A program made the translations under genes and the position numbers. Positions 1-4,918 of a DNA stretch of 9,281 nt are shown piece by piece. Source of the DNA: Bacillota bacterium (GTDB taxonomy: Bacteria > Bacillota > Clostridia > Oscillospirales > Oscillospiraceae); assembly GCA_023406225.1 (NCBI GenBank), contig JAEXWS010000184.1, positions 1 to 9,281 on the forward strand. Reading direction: 5' to 3'. Positions within the stretch are counted from its first letter, which is position 1, and every line of letters starts with the position of its first letter. Below the pieces are notes generated by a model. It was not told where the DNA came from. It worked only from the letters and a program-made list of their open reading frames with translations, and ran no database searches.

Positions 1-1072
1 CCTTCAGCCGCTCCATGGCCTCGGCGTAATACCGGCCGAAGGCCGAGGGCACCGCCCGGGCCGCCAGGCCCGGGGCGTCCACCCAGACAAATTCCTCCGG
101 GCCGTCTCCGGCCACGTCCAGGGCGTAGCCCGTCATGCGCCACTCCACATGGGTAAAGATGTGTTTGGCGGCGAGCCTGCTGCGCCACGCCTTCGGCTCC
201 AGCCCCCAGGCCAGGACCGCCGCCGGAGCGGCGGATTCGTCCAAAGCTCCCTCCACGTTGGGAAACTCCCACAGCGCCGCCAAAAGCCCCGTGTCCGGAC
301 GGCGGTGCAGGGCCGCCTTCCCGTCCCGCAGCAGGAGGTACACCGTTTTTTCCTCCACCCGGCGGGCCTTTTTCGCCGCCTTCACCGGAAGGGACTCCGC
401 CGTGCCCCTCAGGCGGCTCAGGCAGAAATCCGCCGCCGGACAGGCCGCGCACCGGGGCGGGCCGTTGGGGCCGCACACGGTGGCTCCCAGCTCCATCAGC
501 GCCTGGTTAAACGACCGGATATCCTCCTCCCGCTCCGGCATGACGGCCTGGACCCGGGCCCGGACGGCCTTTTTCACCCGCGGGTCCCCGATATCGTCCC
601 GGCAGTCCGTCAGGCGCATGACCACCCGCAGCACGTTGCCGTCCACCGCCGCCTCCCGCAGGCCGAAGGCCGCCGAGGCGATGGCGGAGGCAGTGTAGTC
701 CCCCACTCCCGGCAGGGCCAGAAGCCCCGCATAGGTCCGGGGAAACCCGCCCGCCGACGCAACCATGCGGGCGGCCTTTTGCAGGTTCCGGGCGCGGCTG
801 TAGTAGCCAAGGCCCTCCCACAGCTTCATCAGCCGCTCCTCCGGCGCGGCGGCCAAAGCCTCCACCGAGGGGAACGCCTCCAAAAAACGGGCATAATAGC
901 CCAGGACCGCCGCCACCCGGGTCTGCTGGAGCATGATCTCCGACACCCAGATGCGGTACGGGTCCGCCGTCCGCCGCCAGGGCAGGTCCCGGGCGTTGGC
1001 CCGGAACCACGCCAGCAGCGGGCCGGGCAGTTTTTCCAAAACGGTTTCCGTTGTCATTGCATTCTCATTCAT
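1..1072 (-). CDS. mutY: A/G-specific adenine DNA glycosylase MutY (3' end cut by window)
   Basis: MutY removes adenine mispaired with 8-oxoguanine (base excision repair). Read leftwards from ATG at 1072, 357 codons are visible with no stop before the window edge; the family is usually about 350 residues, so only a few residues should be missing. Seen: the SEIMLQQT motif with catalytic Glu45; a helix-hairpin-helix at LPGVGDYTASAI (about 120-131); the VDGNV motif with catalytic Asp144; a four-cysteine iron-sulfur site at Cys200, 208, 211 and 217; and a C-terminal NUDIX-like 8-oxoG recognition domain with a HIFTHVEW motif. The first cysteine spacing is seven residues, where E. coli MutY has six. 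An in-frame ATG at 1057 is an alternative start; neither has a strong ribosome binding site. The gene is divergent from the merR operon across a 121-bp gap. Confidence 0.96.
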   Translation of the reverse strand, partial: MNENAMTTETVLEKLPGPLLAWFRANARDLPWRRTADPYRIWVSEIMLQQTRVAAVLGYYARFLEAFPSVEALAAAPEERLMKLWEGLGYYSRARNLQKAARMVASAGGFPRTYAGLLALPGVGDYTASAIASAAFGLREAAVDGNVLRVVMRLTDCRDDIGDPRVKKAVRARVQAVMPEREEDIRSFNQALMELGATVCGPNGPPRCAACPAADFCLSRLRGTAESLPVKAAKKARRVEEKTVYLLLRDGKAALHRRPDTGLLAALWEFPNVEGALDESAAPAAVLAWGLEPKAWRSRLAAKHIFTHVEWRMTGYALDVAGDGPEEFVWVDAPGLAARAVPSAFGRYYAEAMERLK

Positions 1073-1074
1073 GG

Positions 1075-1089
1075 TATGATTGTATCATA
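1075..1089. promoter_or_regulatory. Short AT-rich palindrome just upstream of mutY
   Basis: TATGAT and ATCATA arms (6 bp) surround a 3-bp TGT centre, two bases upstream of the mutY ATG at 1072. On the minus strand it reads TATGATACAATCATA and contains TATGAT and TACAAT, both close to a -10 box, but I see no good -35 at the right distance. It could be part of the mutY promoter, an operator, or chance. Confidence 0.3.
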
Positions 1090-1137
1090 ACCGCCGGGGC
1101 GTTCCCACCCCTCCGGCAGGATTTTTTCAAAAACCAC

Positions 1138-1168
1138 TTGACCTTCCCCTTTCTGGAAGGTATATCAT
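1138..1168 (+). promoter_or_regulatory. MerR-type promoter of the merR operon
   Basis: The -35 TTGACC is at 1138-1143 and the -10 TATCAT at 1163-1168, with 19 bp between them (1144-1162). Sigma-A promoters normally have 17 bp. A 19-bp spacer is the hallmark of promoters that MerR-family regulators untwist to activate. Transcription would start about 1175, giving a leader of about 20 nt before the merR ATG at 1194. A purine-rich ribosome binding site, AGAAAGGGGG, lies at 1176-1185. Confidence 0.85.
1141..1161. promoter_or_regulatory. MerR operator (perfect inverted repeat in the promoter spacer)
   Basis: ACCTTCC at 1141-1147 and GGAAGGT at 1155-1161 form a perfect 7-bp inverted repeat around a 7-bp centre. 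It lies between, and partly overlaps, the -35 box, exactly where MerR dimers bind. The ACCTT...AAGGT type of operator is typical of Gram-positive MerR regulators. Its position directly ahead of merR implies autoregulation. Confidence 0.85.
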
Positions 1169-1193
1169 ACAAGGCAGAAAGGGGGTGCGCCCC

Positions 1194-1847
1194 ATGAGGA
1201 TCAACGAAGTGGAGGCCCTGGTGGGCATCACGAAGAAGAACATCCGCTTTTACGAGCAGGAGGGACTGCTGGCTCCCCGGCGCAGCAGCGAAAACGGATA
1301 CCGGGACTACGGCGAGGCGGAGGTGGAGACGCTGCGGCGCATCAAGCTCATGCGCAAGCTGGGCGTGCCTTTGGAGGAGATCCGGCAGATGCTGCGGGGG
1401 ACCCACACCGTGGGGGACGGCATGCGCCGCCATCTGGTGACACTGGAGCGGGACCGGGCCAACATCCAGGAGGCCATGGCCCTGTGCGGGGAGCTGACCG
1501 CCTCCCAGGAGCGGCTGGACGGCCTGGACGCCCAGGCGCTGCTGGACCGGATGGAGCGCATGGAAGAGGAGGGGACGACATTTATGAACAAGCAAAAGCA
1601 CGACACGAAGCGCCGCCGCTATGTGGCGCCCATCGTGATGACCGTCTTGATGGCGCTGCTGATGGCGGGGTGCATCTGGCTGTTTTTATGGGCCTTTGGC
1701 TCAGACCCGGCGGGCGCGCCGCCGGCGCCGCTGCTGGCGCTGTTCATCGCCATCCCGGGAGTGGTGATCCTGGGCGTGATCGCCGCCCTGGCCCTGCGCA
1801 TCCGGGAGATCGGAAAAGGGGAGGAAGACGATGCGCGGAAATACTGA
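1194..1847 (+). CDS. MerR-family regulator with a two-helix C-terminal membrane domain
   Basis: A 217-residue transcriptional regulator. Residues 1-70 are a clear MerR winged helix: the VGITKKNIRFYEQEGLL helix-turn-helix, then the ENGYRDY wing and the MRKLGVPLEEI segment. Residues about 76-125 look helical, like the dimerisation helix of the family. Instead of a ligand-binding domain the protein continues through a basic stretch (KRRRY, 139-143) into two hydrophobic helices (about 144-168 and 179-201) and an acidic cytoplasmic tail ending GEEDDARKY. This predicts a membrane-tethered regulator whose signal is in or at the membrane; the signal is unknown. The start is the ATG at 1194 after AGAAAGGGGG; longer upstream reading would run through the promoter. 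The 3' end overlaps the next gene by 17 nt, and that gene's ribosome binding site and ATG lie in its last codons. Confidence 0.93.
   Translation: MRINEVEALVGITKKNIRFYEQEGLLAPRRSSENGYRDYGEAEVETLRRIKLMRKLGVPLEEIRQMLRGTHTVGDGMRRHLVTLERDRANIQEAMALCGELTASQERLDGLDAQALLDRMERMEEEGTTFMNKQKHDTKRRRYVAPIVMTVLMALLMAGCIWLFLWAFGSDPAGAPPAPLLALFIAIPGVVILGVIAALALRIREIGKGEEDDARKY
1818..1824 (+). promoter_or_regulatory. Ribosome binding site of the 83-residue membrane protein, inside merR
   Basis: GGGGAGG lies 6 nt before the ATG at 1831, within the merR codons for the GEED tail. This supports the start and suggests translational coupling to merR. Confidence 0.7.
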
Positions 1848-2082
1848 GTCCGCCCGTTCCCGCAGGCGGCAGGCGGTCTTTTCCGCCGCGGTGAACGGGG
1901 GGATGCTGCTGCTCTCCGCCGGGGTGGTCCTGTGGGCCCGGGGGAGGTGGCGGCCCGATTCGGTCCTGCTGCTGGCACTGGCCGTCCTGGAGGCGGCCAT
2001 GCTGATCCCGCTGGCGCTGAGCCTGCGGGCACGTTTTAAGGAAATTGAAGGAGGAGAAGAAGATGAAGCTCGTCAGTATTGA
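1831..2082 (+). CDS. Small two-helix membrane protein resembling the MerR membrane tail
   Basis: An 83-residue protein of no named family that I recognise. It has a basic N-terminus (RSRRRQ, 9-14), two hydrophobic helices (about 16-36 and 44-65) joined by a short loop, and an acidic tail ending GGEEDEARQY. The layout copies the C-terminal half of the preceding MerR protein: arginine cluster, helix with a C-terminal Trp, loop, second helix, LR-x-R, EI, GEED-x-AR-x-Y and stop. It may be a duplicated membrane domain that pairs with the regulator; that is inference from the shared layout and tail. The ATG is supported by a strong ribosome binding site and overlaps merR by 17 nt. It overlaps the following gene by 20 nt. 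Function unknown; real-gene status is supported by the tight overlaps on both sides. Confidence 0.82.
   Translation: MRGNTESARSRRRQAVFSAAVNGGMLLLSAGVVLWARGRWRPDSVLLLALAVLEAAMLIPLALSLRARFKEIEGGEEDEARQY
2048..2054 (+). promoter_or_regulatory. Ribosome binding site that fixes the YbjQ-family start at 2063
   Basis: AAGGAGG, 8 nt before the ATG at 2063, inside the coding sequence of the upstream membrane protein (its EGGEE codons). It favours 2063 over the in-frame TTG at 2045, which lies upstream of this site. Confidence 0.85.
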
Positions 2083-2374
2083 AACCATTCCCGGTCAGGA
2101 GTTTGAGGCCCTGGATGTGGTGAAGGGCACCGTGGTATACAGCAAAAATTTCGGCCGGGACTTTATGGCCGGGATGAAGACCCTGGTGGGCGGCGAGATC
2201 GTGGGCTACACGGAGATGCTCAACGAGGCCCGCCAGATCGCCACCAAGCGCATGGTGGACGCGGCGGAGGCCCTGGGGGCCGACGCGGTGGTGGGGATGC
2301 GGTACGCGTCCTCCTCCGTCATGCAGGGGGCGGCGGAGGTCGTGGCCTACGGCACGGCGGTAAGGTTCCGGTGA
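2063..2374 (+). CDS. YbjQ/UPF0145 family protein (putative heavy-metal-binding domain)
   Basis: A 103-residue soluble protein that covers the whole YbjQ/UPF0145 domain. Family features seen: the N-terminal ETIPGQEFEALDVVKG strand region, RDFMAGMKTLVGGE (32-45), YTEMLNEARQIA (49-60), the LGADAVVGMRY core (71-81) and a C-terminal GTAV strand. Family members are small oligomeric proteins annotated as putative heavy-metal binding; the biochemical role is not established. No cysteines or histidines are present, so metal binding by thiol or imidazole in this copy is unlikely. It overlaps the preceding membrane-protein gene by 20 nt and ends in TGATG, sharing one base with the next start. Its place in a MerR operon suggests a stress or membrane-linked role, by association only. 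Confidence 0.9.
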   Translation: MKLVSIETIPGQEFEALDVVKGTVVYSKNFGRDFMAGMKTLVGGEIVGYTEMLNEARQIATKRMVDAAEALGADAVVGMRYASSSVMQGAAEVVAYGTAVRFR

Positions 2375-3090
2375 TGCGCGTTACGTTTCTTTCCCACAGC
2401 GGATTTTTTGTGGAGCTGGAGGAGGCGGACCTGCTCTTTGACTGGTGGAAGGGGGAGCTGCCGGAAACGGCCCCCGGCAAGCCTCTGCTGGTCTTTGCAA
2501 GCCACCGCCACCCGGACCATTTCAAACCGGAGATCTTCGCCCTGGACGACGGGTCCCGCCCTGTGCGCTTTCTTCTGGGGCGCGACATCCGCCTGACGGA
2601 CCGGCGGCGGGAAAAGTGGGGCGTCTCCCGGGAGACGGCGGAGAAGTGCCTGTTCTTCTCCGGCGGCGAGACGGCGGAGCCCCTGCCCGGCGTCCGGGTG
2701 GAGGCCCTGCCCTCCACCGACGAGGGCGCGGCCTTCCTGACGGAGACGGGGGGGAGGACCCTCTATCACGCGGGCGATCTGAACTGGTGGCACTGGGCGG
2801 GGGAGGACCCCGCCTGGAACGCCGGCATGGCGGCAAATTTTAAGGAATACAGCGAGCCTCTCCGGGGCCGCCGGATCGATCTCGCCATGTTTCCCCTGGA
2901 CCCCCGGCTGGGGGAGGACGGCTTCCTCGGCCCCCGGTATTTCCTGGACCTGACGGATACCAGGCGGCTGCTGCCCATGCACCAGTGGGAGGAGTTCGCC
3001 TTCACGGAGCGGTTTTTGGAGAGATTCCCCCAATTTGCGGAAACGCTCCTCCCCGTTGCGGGAAACGGGCAGGTCTTTGACCTGGATTGA
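2374..3090 (+). CDS. Metallo-beta-lactamase-fold hydrolase
   Basis: A 238-residue cytoplasmic protein (no signal peptide) of the UlaG-like/YtkL-like branch of the MBL fold. Metal-site motifs seen: HSGF near the N-terminus (8-11); SHRHPDHF giving the HxHxDH signature at His44, His46, Asp48 and His49; HAGDLNWW with His132 and Asp135; and MHQW with the terminal His203. All expected ligands are present, so it should be an active binuclear metal hydrolase; the substrate cannot be told. The ATG at 2374 shares its A with the stop of the YbjQ-family gene (TGATG), and a GTG one codon upstream is a less likely start. The ribosome binding site is weak, consistent with coupling. It is the last gene of the operon; the first T-rich terminator on this strand is at 3327-3358, after the hairpin element. 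Confidence 0.9.
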   Translation: MRVTFLSHSGFFVELEEADLLFDWWKGELPETAPGKPLLVFASHRHPDHFKPEIFALDDGSRPVRFLLGRDIRLTDRRREKWGVSRETAEKCLFFSGGETAEPLPGVRVEALPSTDEGAAFLTETGGRTLYHAGDLNWWHWAGEDPAWNAGMAANFKEYSEPLRGRRIDLAMFPLDPRLGEDGFLGPRYFLDLTDTRRLLPMHQWEEFAFTERFLERFPQFAETLLPVAGNGQVFDLD

Positions 3091-3094
3091 GCGC

Positions 3095-3124
3095 AAAAAC
3101 AGCCCGGGCCGTACGGCCCGGGCT
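3095..3124 (-). terminator. Intrinsic terminator for minus-strand transcription (left palindrome copy)
   Basis: The 10-bp arms AGCCCGGGCC (3101-3110) and GGCCCGGGCT (3115-3124) enclose a GTAC loop. Read on the minus strand, the hairpin is followed by GTTTTT (complement of 3095-3100). It is positioned to stop transcripts from the leftward gene at 3358-4383 after they cross the repeat element. On the plus strand it has no T tract. Confidence 0.75.
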
Positions 3125-3140
3125 GAGGCTGTCGAAAAAG
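3125..3140 (+). repeat. Left terminal inverted repeat of the hairpin element
   Basis: GAGGCTGTCGAAAAAG. It matches the reverse complement of 3311-3326 at 14 of 16 positions. Its inner part also forms the left arm of the first internal hairpin. Confidence 0.75.
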
Positions 3141-3310
3141 TGCCTTCGGCACTTTTTCGAGTAGGCTGCGGCCCGTCGCGCGCACTCGCTGTCCGCTGTA
3201 AGCGGACAGTTCGCACACTTACGGACCGAGATGTATTTTCCCCGACGCACATGTCGTCGGAGAAAATGGATCTCATTTTCTTCGCGCCTCCGGGCGCGAA
3301 CTCTGCGAGG

Positions 3311-3326
3311 CTTTTTCGACAGGCTA
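3311..3326 (-). repeat. Right terminal inverted repeat of the hairpin element
   Basis: On the minus strand it reads TAGCCTGTCGAAAAAG. CTGTCGAAAAAG is shared exactly with the left repeat. It is immediately followed on the plus strand by the right copy of the terminator palindrome. Confidence 0.75.
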
Positions 3327-3358
3327 AGCCCGGGCCGTATGGCCCGGGCTGTTTTTTT
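3327..3358 (+). terminator. Intrinsic terminator for the merR operon (right palindrome copy)
   Basis: The same 10-bp arms as the left copy (3327-3336 and 3341-3350) around a GTAT loop, followed on the plus strand by G and seven T (3352-3358). It is the only T-rich terminator downstream of the plus-strand operon. The last T overlaps the stop codon of the convergent minus-strand gene. Confidence 0.85.
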
Positions 3359-4383
3359 CAATTCGCCAGATGCAGGAAGTTCCCCCCGGCGCTCTCCCTG
3401 GGATCCGCCGGGAACTCCGGCACAAAGTCCGTGTCCTTCCCGGCGGCCGCCACGGCAGCGGAGAGAGCCGGGACCCGGTCCGCCGCCGTGACCGCGTAGA
3501 CCCGGTCCACCCGGGGGGCCACGTCCGCCAGCAGGAGGCCCGCGATGTTGTCGCTCCCGTCCCGGACCACCGCCTCCGGCAGCTCCACAGACAGCGCCGC
3601 GCCGTAAGGCTCCAGCGCCGTTCGCATCTCCTCCAGGAAGGTCATCAGGTTCTGGGCCTTCATGGTCTGTCCGTAGTCGATCTTATCCAGCTTCCCCTCC
3701 GTGGGATAGGTAACGTCCGTCAGCAAAATCTCGTCGAAGCCCATCGCCGCCAGCTCCGCGGCCAGGGCGCACAGGTACTGCCGCGCGGCGGGCTTACCGG
3801 GGTCCAGCCAGTTTTCGCTGTTCCCGTCATAGAAGATGAAGCCGCCGGTGTTTTTCAGTCCCATCTCCTCCACATGGCTCCGGGCGGTCCTGGAGTCCCG
3901 GAAGCAGGCGAGGCGGGCGATGGCGGGACGGTCCGCGGCCAGAAACTCCGCCAGGGCCCCGGCGGTGGCGTCCGCGGTCTTCACCGGGGCGTCCGGGGTC
4001 TTGGCGTCAAAATAGACGGTCCCGCCGCTGTCCTTCATGGTCAAGGCCACGGCGCTGTAATGGACCGGAGAGAGGGCCAGCGCCTCCTCCCGGGCGGTCC
4101 AGTCCGCCAGCGGCGCCTCCTCCACCTGAAGGATCTGCAGCTCCGGCGTCTTTTCCGTTTTCTCGATGGTGATGTCCAGCGCCCCGGGGTCCTCCGGCGG
4201 GGTCTCCGCCTCCTGCCACGGCAGCTCCAGCCGGGGCCTGCCGTCCTCGCCGTAGACGATGTATTTCTGCATGGTCATGACGCCCAGCGCCGCAAGGATG
4301 ACCAGCACCAGCACCACGGCCAGAATGATCTTCCACTTGGGACTGCGGCCGCGGTAGCTGCTGTATCCTCTGGAAACCGCCAT
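3358..4383 (-). CDS. Membrane-anchored protein with a divergent DUF4015-type glycosidase-like domain
   Basis: A 341-residue protein. The N-terminus has basic residues (RGRSPKWK) followed by one hydrophobic helix (about 18-38) with no obvious cleavage site, so it is probably anchored with its C-terminus outside. After a Pro/Glu-rich linker (about 55-90), residues about 108-300 match the layout of the putative glycosyl hydrolase family DUF4015: SAVALTMKDSGGTVYFD (110-126), IARLACFRD (155-163), WLDPGKPAARQYLCALAAELAAMGFDEILLTDVTYPTEG (192-230, cited in parts: WLDP at 192-195, GFDEI at 215-219, DVTYPT at 223-228). Family members usually have a QFDYVRFP-like motif where this has LLTDVTYPT, so catalysis is uncertain. 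It starts 31 nt after rpiB with a GAGGTGA ribosome binding site 6 nt before the ATG, so the two are probably co-transcribed. Substrate unknown. Confidence 0.8.
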   Translation of the reverse strand: MAVSRGYSSYRGRSPKWKIILAVVLVLVILAALGVMTMQKYIVYGEDGRPRLELPWQEAETPPEDPGALDITIEKTEKTPELQILQVEEAPLADWTAREEALALSPVHYSAVALTMKDSGGTVYFDAKTPDAPVKTADATAGALAEFLAADRPAIARLACFRDSRTARSHVEEMGLKNTGGFIFYDGNSENWLDPGKPAARQYLCALAAELAAMGFDEILLTDVTYPTEGKLDKIDYGQTMKAQNLMTFLEEMRTALEPYGAALSVELPEAVVRDGSDNIAGLLLADVAPRVDRVYAVTAADRVPALSAAVAAAGKDTDFVPEFPADPRESAGGNFLHLAN

Positions 4384-4414
4384 GCTCCGTCACCTCGCTT
4401 TGCAATCCGGGGCC

Positions 4415-4852
4415 TCAGCCCTCCAGCGCCGTCATCTTGTCCACGCGCCGGGCATGGCGGCCGCCCTCGAACTCCGTGGCGAGGAACACCTCCACCATCC
4501 GCTCGGCCATGTTCCTGCCGGTGAAGCCCGCGCCGATGGCCATCATGTTCGCGTCGTTGTGGCGGCGGGTCATCTCCGCCTGGAGGCAGTCCGCGCAGTG
4601 GGCGCAGCGGATGCCCTTGACCTTGTTGGCGGCGATGGAGATGCCGATGCCGGTGGTGCAGATCACGATGCCCCGGCCGCAGGTCCCATCCGCCACGGCC
4701 CTGGCGGCCGCCGCGCCGAAATCGGGATAGTCGCAGCTCTCGGTGGAGTAGCAGCCGAAGTCCTCATACTCGTATCCCAGCTTTTCCAGCACGGTCATCA
4801 CATACTGCTTCAGCTCATATCCGCCGTGGTCACAGCCCAGTGCGATTTTCAT
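4415..4852 (-). CDS. rpiB: Ribose-5-phosphate isomerase B (RpiB/LacAB family)
   Basis: A 145-residue protein, the usual length of the family, which interconverts ribose 5-phosphate and ribulose 5-phosphate in the pentose phosphate pathway. Seen: CDHGG at 7-11 (phosphate and substrate binding), the STESCDYPDF region, the ICTTGIGISIAANK loop with the catalytic Cys65 and Thr67, RRHNDANMMAIG with His98 and Asn99, and EGGRHARRV (129-137). All key residues of E. coli RpiB are in place, which supports the RpiB call over the galactose-6-phosphate isomerase subunits, although sequence alone does not exclude activity on allose 6-phosphate. Odd: a Cys83-x2-Cys86-x2-Cys89 cluster sits in the IRCAHCADC segment. 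The ATG has a GGGGGA ribosome binding site. It has its own probable promoter upstream (4889-4917). Confidence 0.95.
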   Translation of the reverse strand: MKIALGCDHGGYELKQYVMTVLEKLGYEYEDFGCYSTESCDYPDFGAAAARAVADGTCGRGIVICTTGIGISIAANKVKGIRCAHCADCLQAEMTRRHNDANMMAIGAGFTGRNMAERMVEVFLATEFEGGRHARRVDKMTALEG

Positions 4853-4888
4853 CAGAAATGATCCCCCGTTCGTATTTGATTGAAAATA

Positions 4889-4917
4889 ATTGTACTACAC
4901 ATCCCGGAAAAATGCAA
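4889..4917 (-). promoter_or_regulatory. Probable sigma-A promoter of rpiB
   Basis: On the minus strand, TTGCAT (complement of 4912-4917) and TACAAT (complement of 4889-4894) are 17 bp apart, and TACAAT matches the -10 consensus at five of six positions. The gap is AT-rich against a GC-rich background. Predicted transcription start is about 4882, giving a 5' leader of about 30 nt. The -35 lies next to the stop codon of the PHP gene, so rpiB can be expressed apart from the chaperone operon. Confidence 0.65.
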
Positions 4918-4918
4918 A

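Larger units (their letters stand above)
3125..3326. repeat. 202-bp multi-hairpin intergenic element with terminal inverted repeats
   Basis: A non-coding block composed of stacked inverted repeats. Ends: 16-bp terminal inverted repeats matching at 14 of 16 positions, with CTGTCGAAAAAG identical. Internal hairpins: a 13-bp stem 3132-3144/3148-3160; a 9-bp stem CTGTCCGCT/AGCGGACAG at 3189-3197/3201-3209; a stem 3235-3247/3255-3267 with one mismatch; a competing 8-bp stem 3261-3268/3274-3281; and an 8-bp stem TTCGCGCC/GGCGCGAA at 3281-3288/3293-3300. The overlapping third and fourth stems cannot form together. Open frames across it on both strands are translations of palindromes and are not credible genes. 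It may be a MITE-like or REP-like dispersed repeat, or a structured 3' RNA; copy number cannot be judged from one window. No transposase is present. Confidence 0.75.

Noticed and set aside
149..1090. Long plus-strand frames opposite mutY (135-698, 149-1090)
   Set aside because: Arg/Pro/Gly-rich shadow translations opposite a gene with all MutY motifs intact.
2045..2062. An upstream TTG start for the YbjQ-family gene at 2045
   Set aside because: The strong AAGGAGG at 2048-2054 lies downstream of this TTG and 8 nt before the ATG at 2063, and the family begins at the MKLVSIE residues.
3125..3326. CRISPR array
   Set aside because: The repeats are inverted and of differing sequence, not direct repeats of constant length with unique spacers, and no cas genes are near.
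3035..3499. A 154-codon plus-strand frame spanning the end of the MBL gene, the hairpin element and the start of the convergent gap, with matching minus-strand frames (3002-3361)
   Set aside because: The translation is that of palindromic repeats and overlaps two real genes. It has no ribosome binding site or domain, and its halves mirror one another as expected of inverted repeats.
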